NCBI GenBank assembly: GCA_937982565.1
Contig: CALJLN010000034.1
Coordinates: 108,052 to 172,051, forward strand
Direction of reading: 5' to 3'
DNA from: UBA2421 sp002343075
GTDB taxonomy: Bacteria > Planctomycetota > Phycisphaerae > Tepidisphaerales > Tepidisphaeraceae
Length of the DNA stretch: 64,000 nt
Notes under the pieces: model-generated
What the model was told of the DNA's origin: nothing
Database searches by the model: none
Seen by the model: the letters and a program-made list of their open reading frames with translations, nothing else
In this document: positions 1 through 6,844 of the stretch, in pieces
Layout: the number at the start of each line of letters is the position of its first letter
How positions within the stretch are numbered: position 1 is the stretch's first letter
Translations under genes and position numbers: made by a program

Positions 1-437
1 TCGAGCAGCAGCGTGCCTTCGATGTACTGCTTTGACCAGAATTGCTCTTCAGTCTGCGCGTACCACCCGGCGGGGCGCCAGGCGCCGGGGGCATCGTAGT
101 CGTGGCCGGTGTAGGTCGGGGCGATGCGCACAAGGTCCGCCTTCTGTTGTGCGCCGGCGGTGTAGGTGACGAGCAGTTGCGGGCTGTCGGTCACATAATC
201 CAGCCCGCGGACTTCCATCTCTGCCACCACCGCGGCGCGAATGCGTTCTTCGAGCCGTTGTCTGTCGATCGATTCATAGTCCGGCTGTTCGATGATCTTG
301 CCGGGTGCGAAACCGTATGTGGTGAACTTCGAAAAATCGACGTTTTTGTCGTAGTCGGTCGTCGTCGACGCGCTCGGCGCAGATGCGCAGCCGGTCATCA
401 ACAACAAAACTACCACTGTAGCGGTGATTCGGGTCAT
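1..437 (-). CDS. DUF4136-like lipoprotein, cut by left window edge
   Basis: The frame is open from the ATG at 435-437 to the left edge of the window, so only about 145 N-terminal residues are visible. It begins MTRITATVVVLLLMTGC, a lipoprotein signal with lipobox LMTGC at Cys17. The segment after it (DYDKNVDFSKFTTYGFAPG) is the typical opening of DUF4136 proteins, where 'DFS.y.TYaw' is conserved, followed by an amphipathic stretch and VTYTAGAQQK. A purine-rich AGAAGGA ribosome site precedes the start. The likely location is the periplasmic face of the inner or outer membrane. The function of DUF4136 proteins is not known. The assignment is by remembered family pattern; the C-terminus is outside the window. 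Confidence 0.75.
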   Translation of the reverse strand, partial: MTRITATVVVLLLMTGCASAPSASTTTDYDKNVDFSKFTTYGFAPGKIIEQPDYESIDRQRLEERIRAAVVAEMEVRGLDYVTDSPQLLVTYTAGAQQKADLVRIAPTYTGHDYDAPGAWRPAGWYAQTEEQFWSKQYIEGTLLL

Positions 438-671
438 CGTGGTTCCTTCTCGAGCACCTGGCTTTCGCCTGCCTGTCCGACTCTTCTGCCGAAGAGGGAG
501 TGCAATTATAGCCGGTCGGTCCCGCCGCCACACTGTGCTGATGGCCTTACGTCCGGGAACATCGCACACTCGCGGCTGTCATCATGCCGCAAAACACCCG
601 GCGCTTCGGGCCGATGAAAGCTTCTGTGCGACGGAATTTCTCCGTGCCATTGCAATCATGAGGAGCCTGAG

Positions 672-1283
672 ATGTTGACCCCAAACAGTTCTGTGTATCT
701 CACCCTTTTCACCAGCGGTTCGAGTCGCGTTATCACGCCGGGCAAAGTGCTCGATACCTACGACAACACCGCGAAACTTCAGTTTCCCCTCGGATCTGAG
801 TTGAAGGCTGGTGCGAAGCTGGTCATCTTTGCCGACTGGCGCGGCAAGTTTCACTCGCAGAGCGTTCTCATCAACAACGTGAAGGCCAGCAACGGCAACA
901 GCGTCATCGATATCACCACCGATGCCGATCCGGTCTTGTGCAGCGAAGAAGAGACTTTCCGCATCAGCGCGCTCGGCCAGAACATCCTTCTGAGCGTCGA
1001 TAACCAGATTAACTGCCAGTTGGCCGATCTGGGTGAAGAGGGCCTTTCTGTGATCACGCAGCAGCCGCTGCGGGTGGGGCAGAGTGTCTCGATCAACCTT
1101 ACAGTTGATGGCATCTACGCCACGGGCACGATGTCGGTCGCCGGGCAGGAAAAGCTGCCGGGTGGTCAGACCGCGTTCACCCTGGAAGTGACCGAAAAGA
1201 AGTGCAATCTCCGCAAGAGCCTGGAATCGTTGAGCGCCACGCTCCAGCGAAAACAACTCCGCAAGCTGACGGCGGCGGCATAA
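672..1283 (+). CDS. PilZ-like domain protein (degenerate)
   Basis: A 203-residue protein with no signal peptide, starting after GAGGAGCCTGAG. It appears to have two beta-barrel-like halves of about 90-100 residues. The second (about residues 95-180) has the run INCQLADLGEEGLSVIT followed by VGQSVSINLTVDG, which resembles the D/NxSxxG strand pattern of PilZ domains. No clear RxxxR c-di-GMP motif precedes it, so ligand binding is doubtful. The architecture resembles YcgR-type proteins with an N-terminal flagellar-brake domain plus PilZ, but the match is weak. A second PilZ-like protein lies at 4774-5223. It converges with the outer-membrane protein at 1543-2436, with a hairpin between them. Confidence 0.5.
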   Translation: MLTPNSSVYLTLFTSGSSRVITPGKVLDTYDNTAKLQFPLGSELKAGAKLVIFADWRGKFHSQSVLINNVKASNGNSVIDITTDADPVLCSEEETFRISALGQNILLSVDNQINCQLADLGEEGLSVITQQPLRVGQSVSINLTVDGIYATGTMSVAGQEKLPGGQTAFTLEVTEKKCNLRKSLESLSATLQRKQLRKLTAAA

Positions 1284-1366
1284 GTCGTGCGGGCGTTCTA
1301 CCGCGCGATGCCCGGCGGAATGGATTTCGCGGCACCGAAGCGGCAACTTCAACGCACCGAGAATAT

Positions 1367-1413
1367 CACCGCGGTCGCGCGACGCAGGAGAGCCTGCTCG
1401 CGCGACCGCGGTG
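1367..1413. terminator. Long hairpin between convergent genes
   Basis: CACCGCGGTCGCGCG (1367-1381) is perfectly complementary to CGCGCGACCGCGGTG (1399-1413). Inside it a second stem, GCAGG-AGAG-CCTGC, extends the hairpin. There is no clear T-run on either side. It sits between two convergent genes, so a bidirectional transcription stop or an RNA-stability structure is the likely role. Confidence 0.5.
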
Positions 1414-1542
1414 CATTGGTATTCCAGTGGGGCCGCACGTGGCTCGGTCGGTAAAGCGAGAAGCTCACGCAGCGGACGTTGGTCATTCCCGCCGCCGAGT
1501 GAGCCTCTTCGTTAACGCAAGTACTGCCGGAGTTCCTGGCAG

Positions 1543-2436
1543 CTAGAACGACAGCACGAGCGAAGCCGTGATGCGGTAGCCGTAAAGGTCATCGCCGTCT
1601 GTAAGCGGAAACTCATATGCCGCCCGGATGGCGGCCCTTTGTGTGGGGCGAATCTCGGCCCCGACTGCCATGGTCACCACGTCATCTCCCCCGCCGAGGT
1701 TGGTGACATCGATTCCACTGAAACCGACCACTTCATCATTGGGGTTGAATGTGTGGTAGCCATTCAACTCAACGGTTGGGCTGAACCAATCGCACACATA
1801 GTAATCGACGTGGGCATGCCAGCTAAGATAGTCGCTGTTGCCCAGAGGCTCATCCCCGCTGGTCCCGAAAAACACGTTGCCGGTCAGGCCGAGGTGTAGC
1901 CTGTCAAAGCCCTTGTTCACAGACCCCCAGAAGCGGACTTCGCCGTTGTTATGCAAGACCGATGGGTCGCCCACGGGAAACTCGTACCCGGCGCCGACGG
2001 CGGCATGCAACTGTTGTTCCCAGTTCTGCAGGAAGTTCCACTTCAAACCCGCTGCAATGTCATTGTACCCGGAGTCATTGCTCAGTCCGGCGTCGAGGTC
2101 GGTGTAGCCGTCCTTGTAGGCAACCAACTGCAGCGTGTCAGTCAGGGCCACGCGCACCTGCGCCGCGTATACCTTCGCCGTCCCGCCGTTGATCACCCCG
2201 CCTGTGGGGAAGTCGTGATAGAGAAAGTAGGCACGAATGTCGGTGGTTACGAACGAGTCCTCATGAAAGTAGGGCGAGGTCATCGGATGCACGAAGCGGT
2301 GCTGAGGCTGATATGCAGCCGGGGTGCTGCCCTTGAAGTCTTTTCCAAACAGCACAAAGTCGGCGTGCTGTGCGCCGGCCTGCGAAGCTAGTCCTGCCAA
2401 TACCATCGCAGCCAATCCCGAACGAAGCGGTTTCAT
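1543..2436 (-). CDS. Outer-membrane beta-barrel protein, transporter/porin-like
   Basis: A 297-residue protein with a clear signal peptide (MKPLRSGLAAMVLAGLASQAGA, cleavage before QHAD). The rest is an alternating pattern of amphipathic strands (VYAAQVRVALTDTLQLVAYKDGY, AAGLKWNFLQNW, LHLGLTGNVFFG, TMAVGAEIRPTQRAAIRAAYEFPL), ending in a C-terminal aromatic residue (LVLSF), which is the BAM recognition signature of outer-membrane barrels. It resembles the MetA-pathway/transporter family of uncharacterised barrels. It is divergent from nrfHA across a 181-bp AT-rich spacer, so a shared regulator is possible. Whether it passes nitrite or another solute is not shown by the sequence. Confidence 0.7.
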   Translation of the reverse strand: MKPLRSGLAAMVLAGLASQAGAQHADFVLFGKDFKGSTPAAYQPQHRFVHPMTSPYFHEDSFVTTDIRAYFLYHDFPTGGVINGGTAKVYAAQVRVALTDTLQLVAYKDGYTDLDAGLSNDSGYNDIAAGLKWNFLQNWEQQLHAAVGAGYEFPVGDPSVLHNNGEVRFWGSVNKGFDRLHLGLTGNVFFGTSGDEPLGNSDYLSWHAHVDYYVCDWFSPTVELNGYHTFNPNDEVVGFSGIDVTNLGGGDDVVTMAVGAEIRPTQRAAIRAAYEFPLTDGDDLYGYRITASLVLSF

Positions 2437-2460
2437 CTGTTACTCCTTCTAAGATACAGT

Positions 2461-2533
2461 TCAAAAACCTTAATCAGATCAAAAGATCGAATCATCTTTT
2501 TAATAGATCGGATGGCCTCTGTCAACAGATCAG
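2461..2533. promoter_or_regulatory. AT-rich divergent promoter region with four AGATC copies
   Basis: The spacer between the barrel gene and nrfH is much more AT-rich than its surroundings. AGATC occurs at 2476-2480, 2484-2488, 2505-2509 and 2527-2531, mostly within TTAATcAGATC or TTAATAGATC contexts. This looks like a cluster of operator half-sites, but no known regulator consensus was recognised. Confidence 0.3.
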
Positions 2534-2617
2534 TTAAAAGATAAAGACGACAAAAAATGGGACTCTGATGCTCCCTCTCTTGATAAAGCGACGGAAAATT
2601 CCGATAATTGGCTTGTG

Positions 2618-3094
2618 ATGCGTGGTCCAAGCCCCAATCGATCGATTCGGCCGTGGCTTGCTCTGGCCATCCCCATCGGGCTTGCCGCCGGGCTTGGGCT
2701 TTACACGTTTAGCTACGCAGAGGGGTTGTCCTACCTCAGCAATGACCCCGGCGCCTGCAACAACTGCCACATCATGAATGATCAATACAACGGCTGGTTG
2801 AAGGGGTCGCATCATGCGGTGGCCACGTGCAACGATTGCCATGTGCCCGCGGGGTTTGTCGAGAAGTATCTGAGCAAGGCGGCGAACGGCTATCACCATA
2901 GCAAGGGCTTTACGCTCCAGGATTTTCACGAGCCGATCATGATTAAGGCGAACAACGCGAAGATTCTGCAGGACAACTGCCTGAGGTGTCACGGCGATCT
3001 TGTGCACGAAGTCGTCGCCGGTGCCACCACCGCCGCCGACGCCGTAAAGTGCGTGCACTGCCATCGGAGCGTGGGGCACGGCCCGACGCGATAG
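2618..3094 (+). CDS. nrfH: NrfH, cytochrome c nitrite reductase small subunit (quinol oxidase)
   Basis: A 158-residue membrane-anchored tetrahaem cytochrome of the NapC/NirT/NrfH family. One N-terminal transmembrane helix (about residues 12-33) is followed by four CXXCH haem sites: CNNCH (47-51), CNDCH (71-75), CLRCH (121-125) and CVHCH (145-149). Length and spacing are normal for NrfH. It oxidises menaquinol and passes electrons to NrfA, which follows 62 bp downstream. The ATG at 2618 is used; a GTG directly before it at 2615 is an alternative start. No Shine-Dalgarno sequence is obvious. Confidence 0.93.
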   Translation: MRGPSPNRSIRPWLALAIPIGLAAGLGLYTFSYAEGLSYLSNDPGACNNCHIMNDQYNGWLKGSHHAVATCNDCHVPAGFVEKYLSKAANGYHHSKGFTLQDFHEPIMIKANNAKILQDNCLRCHGDLVHEVVAGATTAADAVKCVHCHRSVGHGPTR

Positions 3095-3156
3095 CTTTTG
3101 CGGGCATACGTTTCGCGACGAGTGAGGAAGCTGAACACTGAAACGAGGAGACGGCG

Positions 3157-4737
3157 ATGTCAGAACCCAAACGACGCAAGGTAGTCATTCCCTTCGTGGC
3201 CACCGCGGTCGTTACCGCGCTGCTCACTGCTGGCGTTGCCTACATGCTGGTCAACATCTTCACCCGCAAGCAGGAAGCGCGCAATCCGTATCTTAAATTG
3301 GTGAATGTCGATGAAACCACGACCGACCCCCGGGTGTGGGGGACGAACTGGCCCCGGCAGTTTGACGGCTACTCCAGAACCGTCGATCAGACCCACACCC
3401 GCTACGGCGGATCGGAGGGGGCGATTCCAGAATCGCGCATCGAGCGCGATCCGTGGCTGAAGCGCATGTTCCTGGGCTACGCATTCAGCCTCGATTTTCG
3501 TGACCGCCGGGGTCATGCATTTATGTTGTACGATCAGGAACAGACGCTCAGGGTCACGGAGCGGGCGCAAACGGGTGCCTGCCTGCATTGTCACTCCGCG
3601 GCCACGACAACCTGGCGACGGATTGGGCTGGAATCAGAGGGCAAGACGCTCGCCGATGCCCACGGATTCGACTGGCCCGCGGTGATGACAGGGTTCAAGG
3701 CGCTCAGCGCCATGTCATACGTTGACGCGCACGCCGAGTTAATGAAAACACCCGATGGCAGCACCGAGAGCTTTCGAGACAGCATCGTCCCGGCCGACAA
3801 ACCAGCGACCACTCAGCAGGCGCTGGCGGCACATGTCGGCGAAGCGCACCCGGTTTCCTGCGTCGATTGCCACGATCCACAGAATATGGAATTGCGCGTG
3901 ACGCGCCCCGGGTTTGTCACGGGAATTGCCAAGCTGGCGGCCTCTAATGAACCCACGCCGCACCTTCCCAGCATCGAGCGCTGGCGGAAGGGAAATCGCA
4001 GCAAGGCGTATGACCCCAACGTCGATGCGACCCGCCAGGAAATGCGATCATTTTCCTGCGCGCAGTGTCATGTGGAGTATTACTGCGGCCCGAAGGCGAC
4101 CCTGTTTTTTCCCTGGGATAACGGCTTGAAGGTCGAGCAGATCGAAAAGCTGTACGAGGAGATGAAGTTTCCCGATGGAAAGCCGTTTCTGGATTTCGTT
4201 CACACCGAGACGGGCGCGCCAATCTTCAAGGCGCAGCACCCGGAGTTTGAGCTGTGGAGCCAGGGGGTTCACGCCCGGGCGGGTGTGTCGTGTGCGGATT
4301 GCCATATGCCTTACACCCGAGAAGGGGCGATGAAGGTAAGTGACCACTGGGTGAGAAGCCCGCTGCTCAACATCAATCGATCGTGCCAGCCATGCCATCA
4401 GGTGGCCGAGGAAGAGTTGGCGGCGCGCGTGCAGACGATCCAGGATCGAAATCACGCGCTCATGAGCCGCGCCGGACACGCTGTTGATGGCATGATCAGC
4501 GCCATCGTTGCCGCGAAGGCGGCCGGGGCCAATGACGAGCAACTCAAACACGCCCGCGAGTTACAACGTCGGGCACAGTGGCGGCTCGATTTTGTGAACG
4601 CTGAGAACAGTATGGGCTTCCATGCCCCGCAGGAGGCGGCGCGGATTCTTGGCGAATCGATCGATTATGCACGGCAAGGCGAGCTGGCGGCAACAAGGTG
4701 GAAGAACCCCCCGCCGGCGACTCAGCCGGGGCGATAG
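3157..4737 (+). CDS. nrfA: NrfA, ammonia-forming cytochrome c nitrite reductase, CXXCH type
   Basis: A 526-residue periplasmic pentahaem enzyme that reduces nitrite to ammonium with six electrons. An N-terminal hydrophobic helix (9-33) gives an uncleaved anchor or signal. The five haem motifs are CLHCH (142-146), CVDCH (235-239), CAQCH (301-305), CADCH (379-383) and CQPCH (410-414). The catalytic first haem therefore has His, not the classic Lys of CXXCK enzymes, as in the CXXCH branch of the family. Family landmarks are CAQCHVEYY and KAQHPEFELWSQGVH before CADCHMPY, which supply the calcium-site and active-site residues. GAGGAG precedes the ATG. It forms an operon with nrfH; no dedicated haem lyase is nearby, as expected if no CXXCK is present. 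Confidence 0.93.
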   Translation: MSEPKRRKVVIPFVATAVVTALLTAGVAYMLVNIFTRKQEARNPYLKLVNVDETTTDPRVWGTNWPRQFDGYSRTVDQTHTRYGGSEGAIPESRIERDPWLKRMFLGYAFSLDFRDRRGHAFMLYDQEQTLRVTERAQTGACLHCHSAATTTWRRIGLESEGKTLADAHGFDWPAVMTGFKALSAMSYVDAHAELMKTPDGSTESFRDSIVPADKPATTQQALAAHVGEAHPVSCVDCHDPQNMELRVTRPGFVTGIAKLAASNEPTPHLPSIERWRKGNRSKAYDPNVDATRQEMRSFSCAQCHVEYYCGPKATLFFPWDNGLKVEQIEKLYEEMKFPDGKPFLDFVHTETGAPIFKAQHPEFELWSQGVHARAGVSCADCHMPYTREGAMKVSDHWVRSPLLNINRSCQPCHQVAEEELAARVQTIQDRNHALMSRAGHAVDGMISAIVAAKAAGANDEQLKHARELQRRAQWRLDFVNAENSMGFHAPQEAARILGESIDYARQGELAATRWKNPPPATQPGR

Positions 4738-4773
4738 ACTCGAAAGTGTGATTTCGGCCACGCGGATGGCGCA

Positions 4774-5223
4774 TCAATCGGCGAGCCGCAGTCTTGGAGA
4801 CGGCGCGGATCGACCAGGGGCATTGAAATGCAACATCTGTCGATTGAATCGCATGGCGCCTTCGTACCAACCTTGCACCGTCTTGCGGCAGCGGTAGATG
4901 ACGCATTCGATGTGAACCTCTTCGCCCTCGGGCGTGAGAAGGGTCACCCACCCGCCGTAGCCCAGGGGGAGAACGTGCTGGGTGATGAAGCCGGCACCGC
5001 GGGCGTCGGCGTCGCGGATGTAGAGTGCACGCGGCGAGGCGTCGGCGAGATCGGAGTAGAGTTGCAGGCGCGCGTCGGCGCGAAAGCGGGATCGCGCCTG
5101 TGACCGTCGATCCCACGAAGGCGCATCGCATGCGTCCATCGCCGAGAGGATAAGTTCAACCTCCGGCGGGCGAACGTTGCTGTTTTGTTCGATTGTGGTC
5201 GGCTGTTCTGATTCGATTACCAA
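4774..5223 (-). CDS. PilZ domain protein
   Basis: A 149-residue cytoplasmic protein with no signal or membrane segment. Residues about 40-128 look like a PilZ beta-barrel: RSRFR (44-48) fits the RxxxR motif, DADARG (71-76) fits the following D/NxSxxG motif except that Asp replaces Ser, and the closing strand is GWYEGAMRF. With both basic and turn motifs near intact it may bind c-di-GMP. The first 35 residues are polar and probably disordered. It is convergent with nrfA (36 bp apart), so it is not in that operon. The partner is unknown. Confidence 0.6.
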   Translation of the reverse strand: MVIESEQPTTIEQNSNVRPPEVELILSAMDACDAPSWDRRSQARSRFRADARLQLYSDLADASPRALYIRDADARGAGFITQHVLPLGYGGWVTLLTPEGEEVHIECVIYRCRKTVQGWYEGAMRFNRQMLHFNAPGRSAPSPRLRLAD

Positions 5224-5452
5224 GCAGGCCTCCGATTCAATCCCGAGAAGATGAGGTACGATTCAGCCCGAGGCCAGGCAAACGATGAAGCGAATGCGCG
5301 TGCCGGTCTCCGGCGAGCGTAGGCGGGGCCACCTCCCACCGGGCAGTGTAAATCGTGCAGCCGTTACAGGCGGAACCCGCGGGGGGCATATTGAGACCTG
5401 CCCAAGCGCAATACCGTGAACCGAATGCCGCGCGCTGGCGATAGCACTCAAT

Positions 5453-6754
5453 GTGAGGCTTAGAACAACAGTCGCCAGGGGAGCGTGCATTGCAGCCGTG
5501 GCCGTTGCAATGGGTGTGGGGCGGCCTGCGGCACCCGAGTCGCAAATTCTGATTGCCCAGCTAGCAGATGACTCATTTGCTGTCCGCGAGCGGGCGCAGC
5601 AGGAACTGATTGAAACGGGCGAAGCGCTGGTCGAGTCGATCAAGGCAGCGCTGGCCATCAGCACCGACGAAGAGCAGCGGCAACGGCTCGACTCCATTTT
5701 GAAGCAGATCAGCGAAGATGCCGTGCTGGGAGCATCGCGCATCACGCTTTCAATGCGCGATGCCCCGCTTGATGAAGTGGTCGCGGAGATCAACCGACAG
5801 GTGCGTGGCGCGCCAGTCCGCTACGCCCGCGACAACTGGAACAAGCTACCCGGCCCCCGGGTGACGCTCGAAGCGCGCCGCCAGCCGTTGTGGGCGGTGC
5901 TGCGGGAAATCTGTACCCAAGTCGGCACGCTCGACATATCACCCGGCGACGACGGCGTGCGACTGTCGCTCGGGTGCGGGGCACTTTCTCGCGCCCCTGC
6001 GTCGGTGAGCGGGCCAATGCTCATCGTGGCTTCGCGCATTGCTCACCAGAAAACCGTCGAACTCGCGCAGGGGTTGCATCGAACGAGCGATTTCGCAGTT
6101 CATTTCACAGCCATTGCCGAACCCAAGCTCAAGGTGATGCCCGGTGCCGCGACGGTGCGGCTGAAGTCTGCACTCGACGACCTTGGGAACAACATGCTGC
6201 CTCAGGGCCATGTCGATGAGACGTATGGCGGGGGGTCGCCATTCTGGTCGTTTCAGTCGAAGCTCGCGTATCCCGCAACGCCTGGCCGGGTCATTCAGCG
6301 AATCTCGGGCGAAATCACATTCAACGCCGCCAGCCGTTTCGAAACGATCGAGCTGACGGACTGGATCAATCAGCGGGGCAGCTTCGAGCGGTTTGGCGAT
6401 TTTGACTTTGTTATACAACGCGTGACCGCGCTGGGTGACAGCCGTTACGAAGTGACCGTCGCCGCGGTGGCGCCGGCGAATGACCCGGACGCCTACAACC
6501 GGCTGCAGCAGGTCCTCTATGCGGCCGATCTGCGGGTGTTTGATGCGCAGGGCCGGGCCATCTTCCGCACCGCGGGGCCGAGTTTTGCGCCAACGGACCG
6601 ATCAAACCTGATCGAGATGACAAGCATCTTTGACCGCAGCATCTCCGACGGCCGGCCAGCCCCGGGGGAGGCGAGCACGATTGCGTGGCGGGTGCCTGTG
6701 GAGACCAGGCTAATCACGGTACCGTTTGAGCTGAACAACCTGCCGATGCCTTAG
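5453..6754 (+). CDS. Secreted protein with N-terminal HEAT-like helices, unknown function
   Basis: A 433-residue protein starting at GTG 5453. Residues 1-25 (RLRTTVARGACIAAVAVAMGVG) look like a signal peptide. Residues about 32-90 (LADDSFAVRERAQQELIETGEALVESI and following) match the short HEAT-like helical pairs common in planctomycete periplasmic proteins. The central part (ITLSMRDAPLDEVVAEINRQV) recalls the secretin/TonB short N-terminal domain pattern, where a small domain scores how residues alter a profile, but this is weak. The C-terminal half is beta-rich and unrecognised. It stands alone between divergent and convergent neighbours. No enzyme motif was seen. Confidence 0.7.
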   Translation: MRLRTTVARGACIAAVAVAMGVGRPAAPESQILIAQLADDSFAVRERAQQELIETGEALVESIKAALAISTDEEQRQRLDSILKQISEDAVLGASRITLSMRDAPLDEVVAEINRQVRGAPVRYARDNWNKLPGPRVTLEARRQPLWAVLREICTQVGTLDISPGDDGVRLSLGCGALSRAPASVSGPMLIVASRIAHQKTVELAQGLHRTSDFAVHFTAIAEPKLKVMPGAATVRLKSALDDLGNNMLPQGHVDETYGGGSPFWSFQSKLAYPATPGRVIQRISGEITFNAASRFETIELTDWINQRGSFERFGDFDFVIQRVTALGDSRYEVTVAAVAPANDPDAYNRLQQVLYAADLRVFDAQGRAIFRTAGPSFAPTDRSNLIEMTSIFDRSISDGRPAPGEASTIAWRVPVETRLITVPFELNNLPMP

Positions 6755-6844
6755 CGGCGTGCTTCCGGGATTCGCGTGCGGTGGCGGTGCCGCGATGATT
6801 CAGCGATCAGACTAACAACCAAACACTGCAACCTGCGGCGAGAG

